DNA of 64,000 nt from Flavobacterium sp. JAD_PAG50586_2 (lineage in GTDB: Bacteria; Bacteroidota; Bacteroidia; Flavobacteriales; Flavobacteriaceae): NCBI GenBank assembly GCA_023213215.1, contig CP096136.1, positions 744,001 to 808,000 of the forward strand, in the 5' to 3' direction. Each line of letters begins with the position of its first letter. Position 1 is the first letter of the stretch. The position numbers and the translations under genes were made by a program. Below the pieces are notes generated by a model. That model worked only from the letters and a program-made list of their open reading frames with translations, had not been told where the DNA came from and did not search any database. Below are positions 8,571-18,050 of the stretch, piece after piece.

Positions 8571-10298
8571 ATGCATATCGAACAAAATATATTAGACAAG
8601 GTAAACGAATGGTTAACGCCAACATTTGACCAAAAAACACAGGACGAAATTACTGAAATGATGACTTCCTCTCCCAAAAACCTAGAAGAAAGCTTCTATA
8701 AGAATTTGGAGTTTGGAACAGGTGGAATGCGAGGAATAATGGGCGTTGGAACCAACCGCATCAATAAATATACTCTTGGGAAAAACACTCAGGGCCTATC
8801 GGATTACCTAAAAAAATCATTTCCCGGAGAACAGCTAAAAGTTGCTATTGCTTATGATTGCCGTCACAATAGTGATACTTTGGCAAAAGTAGTTGCAGAT
8901 GTTTTTTCGGCCAACGGAATCCAGGTCTATTTATTTTCAGAAATGCGCCCGACACCTGAATTATCTTTCGCGGTTAGGCATTTAAACTGCCATGCCGGAA
9001 TTGTTTTAACCGCATCACACAATCCTCCTGAATACAACGGATATAAAGTCTATTGGCAGGATGGTGGACAATTGGTTCCGCCAAATGATGCAGAAATCGT
9101 TCAGGTAATTGAAAACTTAAAATACAACGAAATCAAATTTGAGGCTAATGAAAGCCTGATAAAGTATATTGATACAGATGTTGATAACGCTTTCATAAAA
9201 TCAACTGTTGAGAATGCCAGTTTTAATACTTCGGCGGAAGCGAGGCAAAATTTGAGGATTTCCTACACTTCATTACACGGAACTTCGATAAAAATGGTTC
9301 CGAAAGTACTGGAAAAAGCTGGTTATACCGATGTAAATATTGTTCCCGAACAGGCTGAACCCAACGGAGATTTTCCAACCGTTATTTCTCCAAACCCGGA
9401 AGAACCAGAAGCATTGACGATGGCTTTGGCTTTAGCAGATAAAATAAATGCAGACATCGTTTTCGGAACAGACCCTGATAGCGACCGACTAGGTGTTGCC
9501 GTTAGGAATAAGGAAGGCAAAATGCAGTTATTAAACGGAAACCAGACTATGGTTGTAATGACGCATTACCTTTTGGAACAATGGAGGAAGGCTGGAAAGA
9601 TTGATGGGAAACAATTTATAGGCTCAACAATCGTTTCTACACCGATGATGCTGGAATTGGCTTCAGTTTATGATGTAGAATGCAAAGTAGGTTTAACAGG
9701 TTTCAAATGGATTGCAAAATTCATCCGTGATTTCCCTGAATTGAAATTTATTGGCGGTGGTGAAGAAAGCTTTGGCTTCATGGTTGGAGATGCTGTACGC
9801 GATAAGGATGCAGTTGGTGCTATTTTGTTAATGTGCGAAATTGCGGCTCAGGCGAAAGAAAAAGGAAGTTCAGTTTATAAGGAATTAGAGCAAATGTATG
9901 TCGACTTTGGTTTTTACAAAGAGCATTTGATTTCGATTACCAAAAAAGGGATTGAAGGCGCTGAGCAGATCAAACAAATGATGGTTGACATGCGTGAAAA
10001 ACCAGTTTCTGAAATCAATGGACAACGCGTAATTATGGTGGAAGATTATCAAAATTCAACCGCAAGGAATCTTTTGAGTAATGAACTGGAAACTTTATCA
10101 ATACCAAAATCAGACGTTCTGATTTATTATTTAGAGGATGGTTCTAAGATTTGTGCACGCCCAAGTGGAACCGAGCCAAAAATCAAGTTTTATTTCAGTG
10201 TCAATACCGAAATCGAAAATGTAGATGAAATTCCGGCCGCTGAAGCATTTTTAGATACTAAAATCAAAAACATAATTTCAGAAATGCAACTAAACTAA
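8571..10298 (+). CDS. Phospho-sugar mutase (phosphoglucomutase/phosphomannomutase)
   Basis: The 575-residue enzyme belongs to the alpha-D-phosphohexomutase superfamily. It shows the phosphoserine loop TASHNP at residues 147-152 (Ser149), the metal-binding loop DPDSDR, the sugar-binding loop GGGEESFG and the C-terminal phosphate-binding loop RPSGTEPKIKFY. The N-terminal FGTGGMRGIMG is typical of the long PgcA-type branch. It interconverts hexose 1- and 6-phosphates and so feeds nucleotide-sugar synthesis, which fits the adjacent glycosyltransferase. Its stop overlaps the start of the ABC exporter gene by one base. Confidence 0.88.
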   Translation: MHIEQNILDKVNEWLTPTFDQKTQDEITEMMTSSPKNLEESFYKNLEFGTGGMRGIMGVGTNRINKYTLGKNTQGLSDYLKKSFPGEQLKVAIAYDCRHNSDTLAKVVADVFSANGIQVYLFSEMRPTPELSFAVRHLNCHAGIVLTASHNPPEYNGYKVYWQDGGQLVPPNDAEIVQVIENLKYNEIKFEANESLIKYIDTDVDNAFIKSTVENASFNTSAEARQNLRISYTSLHGTSIKMVPKVLEKAGYTDVNIVPEQAEPNGDFPTVISPNPEEPEALTMALALADKINADIVFGTDPDSDRLGVAVRNKEGKMQLLNGNQTMVVMTHYLLEQWRKAGKIDGKQFIGSTIVSTPMMLELASVYDVECKVGLTGFKWIAKFIRDFPELKFIGGGEESFGFMVGDAVRDKDAVGAILLMCEIAAQAKEKGSSVYKELEQMYVDFGFYKEHLISITKKGIEGAEQIKQMMVDMREKPVSEINGQRVIMVEDYQNSTARNLLSNELETLSIPKSDVLIYYLEDGSKICARPSGTEPKIKFYFSVNTEIENVDEIPAAEAFLDTKIKNIISEMQLN

Positions 10299-12127
10299 TG
10301 GATGCCAATCTAAAAAAGCTCTTACCCTTTGCTTTTACCTACAAGAAGCATATTTACGGAAATATCTTCTTCAACATTTTTTATGCGCTTTTTTCAACCT
10401 TACTTATGGTATCGATGATTCCGACGCTGAATGTACTTTTTGGGATAACCGAAAAGGTTTATGTTGAACCCAAGTATACCGGAATTGGCGACTTAAAAGT
10501 TTATATCGAGACGTTCCTGAATTATAAAATCACGACTCTTATGGCAGAATACAGCTTGCAGGCTGCACTGCTTTTTGTGATTTCGATTATCATTACAACA
10601 GCGCTTTTGAAAAATGTGACCAATTATTTCGCTTCCTACCACGTTACCCGACTAAGAACGGGAGTGCTGCGCGACATCAGGGAAAGGCTTTATAAAAAAA
10701 TCATCAACCTGCCTGTCTCGTATTATTCAGAAAGAAGGAAAGGCGACGTAATGGCAAGAATGCTGGGCGATATCAACGAAGTACAGAATTCATTTTTCCA
10801 GATTTTGGAATTGGTTGTCAGGGAACCGCTTACCATTCTATTTTCTATCGTTACCATGTTTATCATCAGTCCTAAACTGACTCTTTTTGTCTTTATATTT
10901 ATTCCAATATCCGGACTTATCATTTCACGTATTGGTAAAAACCTTAAGGCAAAATCCGTAAAGGCGCAACATGAAAATGGAGTCTTTATTTCTATTCTGG
11001 ATGAAACTCTTGGCGGATTAAAAGTTGTAAAGGGATACAACGCAGAAGCGTCTTTCACAAAGAAATTTAACGAATCCATAAACCGATTACTCAGCCTGAG
11101 CAACAGCATCGGAAACAAAAACAACCTCGCTTCACCAATGAGTGAGTTTTTGGGAATCGTAACCATTGCAGTCTTATTATGGTTTGGCGCCCAATTGGTA
11201 GTGGAAGAAAAATCATTGACACCTGCAACATTCCTCGCTTACATTGCTCTGGCCTATACTATACTTACGCCGGCAAAAGCGATTTCAAAAGCTTCCTATC
11301 AGGTAAAAACCGGATTGGCTGCAGCTGATAGGGTTTTTACGTTAATGGAGCAGGAAAATACAATTACTGACAATCCAAATGCAGTTGATAAAACAACATT
11401 TCAAGACAAGATTACTCTAGAGAATATTAATTTTCGATATGAAAGCGAGAATGTATTAAAGGATTTTTCACTTACGATTCCAAAAGGAAAAACTGTGGCA
11501 TTAGTGGGTCAGTCGGGTTCGGGGAAAAGTACGATTGCCAATTTGCTTACGCGATTTTACGATGTAAACGAAGGCGTGGTACGTATCGACGGAACTGACA
11601 TTAAAGACATCAAGCTAAAATCACTTCGTAATCTAATGGGATTGGTAACTCAGGATTCGATTTTGTTTAACGACACCATCAAAGGCAATATTGCTTTGGG
11701 AAAACCTGATGCGACTGACGATGAAATCATTGAAGCGCTAAAAATTGCCAATGCTTTTGAATTTGTTAACGATCTTCCGGACGGAATCCATACTAATATT
11801 GGCGATAGCGGAAACAAACTTTCAGGCGGACAAAAACAACGCCTTTCGATTGCGCGTGCCGTACTTAAAAATCCACCGATAATGATTTTGGATGAAGCCA
11901 CTTCTGCTTTGGACACTGAAAGTGAAAGATTAGTTCAGATCGCGTTGGAAAACATGATGCAGAATAGGACATCAGTTGTTATTGCACACCGACTTTCGAC
12001 CATTCAAAAAGCAGATTTGATTGTGGTAATGCATAAAGGAAAAATTGTGGAACAGGGAAATCACGAGGAACTTTTAGGCAAAAACGGAACGTATTCGAAA
12101 TTGGTTTCGATGCAGTCCTTTGAATAA
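10298..12127 (+). CDS. MsbA-like ABC exporter (fused permease and ATPase)
   Basis: The 609-residue half transporter has a six-helix membrane domain over about residues 18-320 and a nucleotide-binding domain after residue 360. The ATPase shows Walker A GQSGSGKST, the signature LSGGQKQRLSIARA, Walker B IMILDEATSALD and the switch histidine in IAHRLST. Such homodimeric exporters of the MsbA group flip lipid A, lipid-linked sugars or other amphipathic compounds at the inner membrane. The position behind a polyprenyl glycosyltransferase and a sugar mutase favours a glycolipid substrate, but that is inference. It ends exactly where the convergent lipoprotein gene ends, with no terminator between them. 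Confidence 0.85.
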   Translation: MDANLKKLLPFAFTYKKHIYGNIFFNIFYALFSTLLMVSMIPTLNVLFGITEKVYVEPKYTGIGDLKVYIETFLNYKITTLMAEYSLQAALLFVISIIITTALLKNVTNYFASYHVTRLRTGVLRDIRERLYKKIINLPVSYYSERRKGDVMARMLGDINEVQNSFFQILELVVREPLTILFSIVTMFIISPKLTLFVFIFIPISGLIISRIGKNLKAKSVKAQHENGVFISILDETLGGLKVVKGYNAEASFTKKFNESINRLLSLSNSIGNKNNLASPMSEFLGIVTIAVLLWFGAQLVVEEKSLTPATFLAYIALAYTILTPAKAISKASYQVKTGLAAADRVFTLMEQENTITDNPNAVDKTTFQDKITLENINFRYESENVLKDFSLTIPKGKTVALVGQSGSGKSTIANLLTRFYDVNEGVVRIDGTDIKDIKLKSLRNLMGLVTQDSILFNDTIKGNIALGKPDATDDEIIEALKIANAFEFVNDLPDGIHTNIGDSGNKLSGGQKQRLSIARAVLKNPPIMILDEATSALDTESERLVQIALENMMQNRTSVVIAHRLSTIQKADLIVVMHKGKIVEQGNHEELLGKNGTYSKLVSMQSFE

Positions 12128-12850
12128 TTAAATAGGCTTGTAAGAGCTAACTTTCCAATCCTTACTCAATAAATCCAAAAAGTGGTACTGAAGGTTATCT
12201 TCGGCATCAAACTCTCCATTTTTATTGGTATCTTCAATAGTCCTGAAGTATAAAATATTTTTAGAATCCAAAAATTTCCAATCGATTAATTCCTGGAAAT
12301 CTGCAGAAAGCTTAGTGAATTTCTGACCGGAAATTGTGCTGATATACAACGATTTTATATCGCTGCTGTCGAGCTTTCCATCTTTATTGGTATCCATATC
12401 GGCCAACGAATACACCATTAATTGCTGTTTGGTTTTATCTGAAAACGTTTTTAGGAAAGTTGCGGTTTCTATAAGTACTTGTTTATCGGTCAAAGCATAA
12501 ATGCTATCCTTCCCTATTTCCTGAAACTTTAGGTTTTTTAGATAACCGGTAATTTGGTATTCGCCATAATTGGAAACCGTGAAACTCTGATCGGAATCGG
12601 CAGATGATTTTATCCCTTTTCTACTTCCGGTGATTGTACCTATTGGATGGATTAGAAAGTTTGTTCCTTCCATATTGATAGGTAAATCCGCTACTTCAAT
12701 TTGGTTGGTATCTACCGTCACCGAAGGTTTTGCTTTTGATGTGTTTTCGTAAATAACTTTAGGCTTTTCTGCTTCTTCTTTTTTGCAACTGGCTAAAACC
12801 AACAAGAAAAGAATGATTGTTATGTAGGAAAGGTAATTTTTCATCTTCAT
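12128..12850 (-). CDS. Lipoprotein with two EF-hand-like calcium loops
   Basis: The protein (240 residues, or 238 from the second ATG) has a lipoprotein signal ending LVLASC. Two loops match the calcium-binding pattern D-x-[DN]-x-[DN]-G of EF-hand or dockerin type: DTNKDGKLDSSD near residue 152 and DTNKNGEFDAED near residue 210. I do not recognise the rest, which is mostly beta-strand-like. It is probably anchored to the outer membrane. It lies 32 bases downstream of the TonB-dependent receptor on the same strand, so the two may form an operon, but no shared role is established. Confidence 0.65.
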   Translation of the reverse strand: MKMKNYLSYITIILFLLVLASCKKEEAEKPKVIYENTSKAKPSVTVDTNQIEVADLPINMEGTNFLIHPIGTITGSRKGIKSSADSDQSFTVSNYGEYQITGYLKNLKFQEIGKDSIYALTDKQVLIETATFLKTFSDKTKQQLMVYSLADMDTNKDGKLDSSDIKSLYISTISGQKFTKLSADFQELIDWKFLDSKNILYFRTIEDTNKNGEFDAEDNLQYHFLDLLSKDWKVSSYKPI

Positions 12851-12882
12851 AAAATTTGAATCTCAAAAATAGTGATTTATTT

Positions 12883-15360
12883 CTACAATCTCGCTGTTAG
12901 TTTCACATTGAAAACACGTGTTGTCATATAATTTGGTATTGCGTATTGGTTTTTGGTATACACATCGCGAACCCAGGTATTGGTAATGGCATTTTGGTTA
13001 TTAAACAGATTGTAAATTTCAAAACCAATTGACAAATCCTTGAATTTCTTTAACCAATGCCCATCAGCTCTTTCGTTGTTTCTTTCGGTTAACACATAAG
13101 AGAATCCAACATCCGCCCGACGGTAATCACGCAAACGCCCTTGATAAGCATACGAATCAGCATACGATGGCGAACCTCCAGGCAAACCTGTGTTGTAGAC
13201 TAAGTTCAGGTACAATTTCATATTCGGAATATTAGGCATATAATCCTGGAAAAGGATTCCGAATTTCAATCGTTGATCTGTTGGACGTGCAATATACCCT
13301 CTATCGCTAATGTTTTCTTCCGTTTTCATATAACCGAAACTCAGCCAGGATTCTGTTCCGGGAACGAATTCCCCGTTCAATCTCATATCCAAACCATAGG
13401 CATAAGCGACCGCATCATTATTGGCGCGATAACGAATCCTTACATTCTCTAAAGTATAGCTGTTAACATCGGTCATCGTTTTGTAATACGCTTCGGTAAC
13501 CAGCTTGAATGGTCGATTATTCATCTTGAAATTGTAATCATTGCTCAATACAAAATGTACCGATTTCTGAGCTTTAACATTTGGCCTGACCGTTCCTAAA
13601 GCATCTCTCAACTCACGATAAAATGGTGGCTGATGGTAAAGACCAACGGACAATCGGAATAACATGTCTTTTTTCCAATCCGGTTTGAAAGCTAACTGTC
13701 CTCTTGGACTGAATACTGTTTGTTGCTTTGCGCCTGAAATATCCCTTCCTGAAACTAACCAGGTATGAAAACGCGATCCTGCAGTAATCCATAATTGATT
13801 TTCCCCGATTTTGGTTTTAGTACTCCATTGTGCATATCCTGAAAATCGGTCAATATCTATAAAATTAGTAGCCCTAACGTTTTGAAAAGGAACCAATGGT
13901 CCGGTGTATGGATTATAAGGTTGCTCATTTGGTAAATCAATTTGTGGAGGATTTATTGAAAACCCGGCCGAATCGATTACTTCCCATTCCACAATCCTGT
14001 CTCGGATATTTTCGCGCGTGTATTTAAAACCCCAGTCTATCTGGTGTTTCTTTTCATTGATTTGGTGTGTTCCTTTGATTTCAGCATTGACGATTAAAGC
14101 ATCCAAATCATTTCTAGCGTGATTTAATTGTGCTCCGATTCCGCGGTTGAAGGTTACATCTCCTAAAGTTTCAGAACCAATATTCGTATCCACTTCACCT
14201 AAAAAATAAGCAGCAAATATGTCGAAATATTCCTGTTCCTGTGTGTGGTAAATTGAGCCAATTAATTTAAATGTATTATTTTCATTAGCTACATAATTGG
14301 TTTTGAAAGCTCCAAAAAGTGTCTGGTATTTGTCTTTTTCCTGTCCTTCGTAAAAAACCTGTAAAGCTATTGGTTCGTCAATAGTTCCAAAATTGGTCTG
14401 ACGCGTTAAGGGTTGGTAATTGTATTTGTTTTGTGAAATATTACCCAGGAAACTAAACTGCCATTTTTCGTTTGGATTAAAATTTACATTCGTCTGGACA
14501 TCGGCGTAAGTTGGTCGGTAATTCGTGGAAGTCTCCTGGCTGTTTACCAAAAGTGAATTGTCGCGATAACGCACTCCGGTAATGGCTGACCATTTTTTAT
14601 TTTTGGAAATTCCTTCGGCAGTGATGCTTCCGCCAAGGAAACTTGCTTCGGCTGCCAATCCGAATTTGGTTGGTTTTCGGTAAGTGATATCTAAAACAGA
14701 GGATAATTTGTCGCCATATTTTGCCTGAAATCCACCAGCGGAAAAATCCACATTCTGAACCATATCAGTGTTTGTAAAACTCAAACCTTCCTGTTGCCCT
14801 GAACGGATCAAAAACGGGCGATAGACTTCTATTTCGTTTACATAAACCAAATTCTCATCATAATTTCCACCACGAACTGCATAAGTTGTACTCAATTCGC
14901 TATTTGAATTTACTCCGGCAAAAGTCTTTAAAACACTTTCTATTCCGGCATTTGCACTAGGGTTTTTACGGATGGTTTCTGGTTCAATAGAGGTAATTCC
15001 CTGCACTCTTCTTCGACTACTTGTAATGACAACATCGCTCAATTGCTCCGCCTTATCATTCATCATCACATGGTATTCAAAGGTTTCTCCAGGCTTTAAC
15101 TGAAGCGGAACTGTGATGTTCTTTAAAGCGGTATGCGTAAAAACAAGGATTATTTTTTGATTGGCAGGAACTATTAATTCGTAAAATCCGTTAGCATTGG
15201 TGGTAGCTGATTTGGTTTGGTAACTAACATTTACACCTTCAATGGGTTTGTTGTTTTCATCGAGTACTATTCCGGCAACTTTTGCAGTTTGGTTTTGGGC
15301 AAAAGCTATGACACTAATCGTAAAAAAAAGGAGCGTAAAAAGGAGTCTATTTGTTTTCAA
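12883..15360 (-). CDS. TonB-dependent outer-membrane receptor with carboxypeptidase-like domain
   Basis: The 825-residue protein has a signal peptide (MKTNRLLFTLLFFTISVIAFA), a carboxypeptidase D regulatory-like beta-sandwich at about residues 27-110 (AKVAGIVLDENNKPIEGVNVSYQT), a plug domain at about 115-235 (SVLKTFAGVNSNSELSTTYAVRGG) and a long beta barrel ending in an aromatic-free but amphipathic strand (TRVFNVKLTARL). It imports a ligand across the outer membrane using TonB energy. No SusC signature or SusD partner is present, so this is probably not a polysaccharide locus. The gap to the upstream M23 peptidase gene is only 9 bases, which suggests a common transcript. Confidence 0.85.
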   Translation of the reverse strand: MKTNRLLFTLLFFTISVIAFAQNQTAKVAGIVLDENNKPIEGVNVSYQTKSATTNANGFYELIVPANQKIILVFTHTALKNITVPLQLKPGETFEYHVMMNDKAEQLSDVVITSSRRRVQGITSIEPETIRKNPSANAGIESVLKTFAGVNSNSELSTTYAVRGGNYDENLVYVNEIEVYRPFLIRSGQQEGLSFTNTDMVQNVDFSAGGFQAKYGDKLSSVLDITYRKPTKFGLAAEASFLGGSITAEGISKNKKWSAITGVRYRDNSLLVNSQETSTNYRPTYADVQTNVNFNPNEKWQFSFLGNISQNKYNYQPLTRQTNFGTIDEPIALQVFYEGQEKDKYQTLFGAFKTNYVANENNTFKLIGSIYHTQEQEYFDIFAAYFLGEVDTNIGSETLGDVTFNRGIGAQLNHARNDLDALIVNAEIKGTHQINEKKHQIDWGFKYTRENIRDRIVEWEVIDSAGFSINPPQIDLPNEQPYNPYTGPLVPFQNVRATNFIDIDRFSGYAQWSTKTKIGENQLWITAGSRFHTWLVSGRDISGAKQQTVFSPRGQLAFKPDWKKDMLFRLSVGLYHQPPFYRELRDALGTVRPNVKAQKSVHFVLSNDYNFKMNNRPFKLVTEAYYKTMTDVNSYTLENVRIRYRANNDAVAYAYGLDMRLNGEFVPGTESWLSFGYMKTEENISDRGYIARPTDQRLKFGILFQDYMPNIPNMKLYLNLVYNTGLPGGSPSYADSYAYQGRLRDYRRADVGFSYVLTERNNERADGHWLKKFKDLSIGFEIYNLFNNQNAITNTWVRDVYTKNQYAIPNYMTTRVFNVKLTARL

Positions 15361-15369
15361 ATTATATTT

Positions 15370-17067
15370 TTATGGTTTTTGACTTCTAAAAAATTGTGTT
15401 TCAAAGATAGTAGAATTTCCAATATTATCAGTAACTACCACTTTTAAATCGTTTTTTCCTTCGGCTACAATACCATCAGAAAAACGATGAATGAGCTTTT
15501 GGGTTTTGGGTTCATATTCCAGTAATATCCATTTTCCATTCAGGTAGCCATCGTAACTTTTAATTCCTGATAAATTGTCTGAAATGGTAAATTTCAATTC
15601 GTTCAAACCACTAATCCATTTGCCTCCAATGCTTTTATCTATTTTAATTTTTGGAGGTATGCCATCTTTTATCAGTTTGTATTCGCCGAAATACTTGGTA
15701 TAAATTGTAAACGAGTTTTTGTAACGTTTAGTATTGTAATAGTTGATTTTTTTTCCATAAACCTGTCCGATAAATGTAATATCGCGTTCTTTTTGAGACA
15801 TAATGCTATCTTCAAAGGTGATTGAAAAATTGGTATGAGCCGGCACGACATCTTCATGGAGTTTTAAGACTCCTTTCTTAACTTCAAAATTCATATAGAA
15901 ATCCTCATAAAAGGTATTTGCCGGAAAACTGACCGTGACATTGTCTAACGAAAAGATACTTTCTTTGTTATATTTTACAAAATATTTCGAAGTGAGCGGA
16001 ACTTTCGGAAGTTTTGAAGGCTGATCGGAATATTGAATAGGGACAAAAATTTTCGTCATATTTTCTTTAAAATCGGTGACTTCAATGCGATAAGACTGTG
16101 TTATATTGTTGGCAAGCGTAATGATACCATTATCAGTTCCGGGTTTGATAATGCTTAACGGATAAGGATTTTTCATAAATAACCGCTGAACCCTTTGTGC
16201 CAGTTTTTTATACCGTTCATAATCAATCAGCGCATTGACATAGCGGGTTTCATCGAACGCAAACGTATCGAACTGATAGCCAAAATCAGATTTTCCATTC
16301 AGAAAGGCCTGCACCCTAAAAATACCGTTGGTATTCCACGAAACATCGTCAAAATCAACTGCGGTAATTCCGAAACCAATTTTACCTTTCGCCGATACTT
16401 TTTCTGCAATATAATTGCCGTCATCCTGCAATGACAAATTTACTGAAATTGGTCTCTTAGATTGATTTACTACCGAATGCTCATCCAATGGATAAACCCA
16501 CAAACTATTTATAATGGGTCTTTTTGAATCAGGAATAACGGAACCGAATCCGAAATACATTGGATTGATAATCTTCTCGGATTGGGTGTCACGAACTTCA
16601 AAATGAAGATGCGGACCATCGGAACCGCCTGTATTTCCTGAAATGGCAACAACATCACCTTTTCTGACCAATAAGTCATTTGGATTTAAAAGAACATCAA
16701 TTTCATACGATTTGGCTTTGTATTGTTCTTTTTTGATGAACTTTTCCATCTCCCCATAACCGGATTGCAAATGCCCATATACGGTTGTGTATCCATTTGG
16801 ATGGGTAATATAAATAGCTTTTCCATAACCAACTTCCGAAATTTTTATCCGGGAAATATATCCATCCGCTACAGCGTAAACATTGAAACCTTCTTTTTTC
16901 TGTGTTTTAAAATCAAAGCCTGAATGAATGTGATTAGGCCTCAATTCCCCAAAATTCCCCGAAAGTAATAACGGAATGTCCAACGGAGAACGAAAATAAT
17001 CCTTTGGATATTGATTTTGTCCCAAAGTGACCATCGAAAACAGCAAAAGTAAGCTAAGGATTTTCAT
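15370..17067 (-). CDS. M23 family metallopeptidase (LytM-type), secreted
   Basis: The protein (565 residues from ATG 17067) has a signal peptide (MKILSLLLLFSMVTLGQ) and an N-terminal M23 domain. The zinc ligands are visible as the H of HSGFDF near residue 51 with its D four residues later, and as LHFEVRD near residue 156. The fragment GHLQSGYG matches the usual middle motif. The rest is beta-sandwich-like and unassigned. M23 enzymes cut peptide bridges in peptidoglycan or act as degenerate activators; here the zinc ligands look intact. A GTG at 17076 is an alternative start, but the ATG gives the better signal sequence. The next gene downstream, 9 bases on, is the TonB receptor. Confidence 0.82.
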   Translation of the reverse strand: MKILSLLLLFSMVTLGQNQYPKDYFRSPLDIPLLLSGNFGELRPNHIHSGFDFKTQKKEGFNVYAVADGYISRIKISEVGYGKAIYITHPNGYTTVYGHLQSGYGEMEKFIKKEQYKAKSYEIDVLLNPNDLLVRKGDVVAISGNTGGSDGPHLHFEVRDTQSEKIINPMYFGFGSVIPDSKRPIINSLWVYPLDEHSVVNQSKRPISVNLSLQDDGNYIAEKVSAKGKIGFGITAVDFDDVSWNTNGIFRVQAFLNGKSDFGYQFDTFAFDETRYVNALIDYERYKKLAQRVQRLFMKNPYPLSIIKPGTDNGIITLANNITQSYRIEVTDFKENMTKIFVPIQYSDQPSKLPKVPLTSKYFVKYNKESIFSLDNVTVSFPANTFYEDFYMNFEVKKGVLKLHEDVVPAHTNFSITFEDSIMSQKERDITFIGQVYGKKINYYNTKRYKNSFTIYTKYFGEYKLIKDGIPPKIKIDKSIGGKWISGLNELKFTISDNLSGIKSYDGYLNGKWILLEYEPKTQKLIHRFSDGIVAEGKNDLKVVVTDNIGNSTIFETQFFRSQKP

Positions 17068-17198
17068 TAAATACACGTTTCCGCTAAGGTAGTAAAAAGG
17101 GTGCGTAAAAAATTACACAAAAAGTGTATTTTATAACTCATTAGAAAACAAAATATTATAATTTAAGTCGGAAAAGCGAATAAATAATTAACAAAAAA

Positions 17199-17229
17199 AT
17201 TGTACAACCGAAATAGAATTCTAACTTTG
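17199..17229 (+). promoter_or_regulatory. Promoter of the zapA operon
   Basis: ATTG at 17199-17202 and TAACTTTG at 17222-17229 are separated by 19 bases, fitting the Bacteroidetes -33/-7 consensus. It lies 25 bases upstream of the coiled-coil gene that precedes zapA. Confidence 0.5.
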
Positions 17230-17254
17230 TAAAGTAAGTAATGAATAAAGGTTC

Positions 17255-17545
17255 ATGAGTGAAATTGCAGAAATAATCGATTCTCTCGAAAACAGAATTG
17301 GAAAACTTTTTACTAAAATAAAAGGTTTGGAACAAGAATCTGTTTCGGTTAAAGCTGAATTAGATTCCTCTGCAACAACAATTCAAAAGCAGGCTGATGA
17401 GATTTCAAAATTAAAATCAGAATGTGATTCACTCCGAATGGCAAATTCATTATTAGGCGGTGAAGAAAATAAACGAGATACAAAGCTTAAAATAAATTCA
17501 TTAATCCGAGAGATAGATTACTGCATAGCGCAGTTATCAGACTAA
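17255..17545 (+). CDS. Coiled-coil protein upstream of zapA
   Basis: The 96-residue protein is nearly all helix, with a coiled-coil heptad pattern over residues 5-65 (IIDSLENRIGKLFTKIKGLEQES and similar) and a C-terminal helix SLIREIDYCIAQLSD. The size, coiled coil and place four bases before zapA suggest a cell-division partner analogous to ZapB. That is inference from position only, since sequence similarity to ZapB is not evident to me. It appears to be the first gene of a short operon with zapA. Confidence 0.6.
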   Translation: MSEIAEIIDSLENRIGKLFTKIKGLEQESVSVKAELDSSATTIQKQADEISKLKSECDSLRMANSLLGGEENKRDTKLKINSLIREIDYCIAQLSD

Positions 17546-17549
17546 AAAT

Positions 17550-17879
17550 ATGGATGAAAAGCTTAAAATAAAAATATCAATTGCAGACAGGGTTTATCCG
17601 TTAACGGTAAATATGTCACAAGAGGAAGGTATGCGAAGTGCTTCCAAAAAGATTGATGCGATGATTAAGCAATTCGAAGAAAACTATGCGGTTCGCGACA
17701 AACAGGATGTTTTGGCCATGTGCGCCTTACAGTTTGCCTCGCAGGTGGAACAGAAACAGGTTGACAGTTCCATTGACGGTAAAGACTTGGAAAGATTAAA
17801 AAAGATTAATGATTTATTATTCGATTATCTCGAAAAAAATAACGTTCTTAAGATAGAATTACAATACCGCCTACATTAG
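17550..17879 (+). CDS. zapA: Cell division protein ZapA
   Basis: The 109-residue protein begins MDEKLKIKISIADRVYPLTV, the beta-hairpin head of ZapA, followed by a helix with RSASKKIDAMIKQFEE and the conserved DVLAMCALQFAS segment, then a C-terminal coiled coil. ZapA tetramers bundle FtsZ filaments at the division ring. Its last codons (CGC CTA CAT TAG) are also the left arm of the closing stem of the structured RNA that follows, so gene and RNA overlap by about 11 bases. In Escherichia coli zapA is likewise followed by the 6S RNA gene. Confidence 0.85.
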   Translation: MDEKLKIKISIADRVYPLTVNMSQEEGMRSASKKIDAMIKQFEENYAVRDKQDVLAMCALQFASQVEQKQVDSSIDGKDLERLKKINDLLFDYLEKNNVLKIELQYRLH

Positions 17880-18028
17880 ATTTTAATTGGTAAACTCAAC
17901 ACTAACAAATTAAAATGAGCAAATCGTCGCTACTAAAGCACGCCTCTTTATTGGGGATCCTTGACCAGCGAGTTAGCTCAAAACTTGTCCTTTCGAGTTT
18001 ATGCATTCACCTAATGTAGGCTTTTTTT
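17869..18028 (+). ncRNA. ssrS: Candidate 6S RNA (6S-Flavo type)
   Basis: A stretch of about 155 bases between zapA and rny folds as a long rod closed by a perfect 11-base pair stem: GCCTACATTAG (17869-17879) with CTAATGTAGGC (18011-18021), followed by seven Ts. Inside are further nested pairs: TAAACTC (17891-17897) with GAGTTTA (17995-18001), and CTAAC (17902-17906) with GTTAG (17972-17976), leaving a large central asymmetric bubble. A long duplex with a central bubble that mimics an open promoter is the hallmark of 6S RNA, which binds the RNA polymerase holoenzyme. Flavobacteriales are known to carry a divergent 6S-Flavo class. The zapA neighbour matches the E. coli arrangement. The final stem with its T tract also acts as terminator. 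Confidence 0.75.
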
Positions 18029-18050
18029 ATATATAAACACAAACAAAACA

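Noticed and set aside
12883..15360. SusC-type polysaccharide utilisation receptor
   Set aside because: No SusD-like gene follows and no glycoside hydrolases are nearby; an ordinary TonB receptor fits better.
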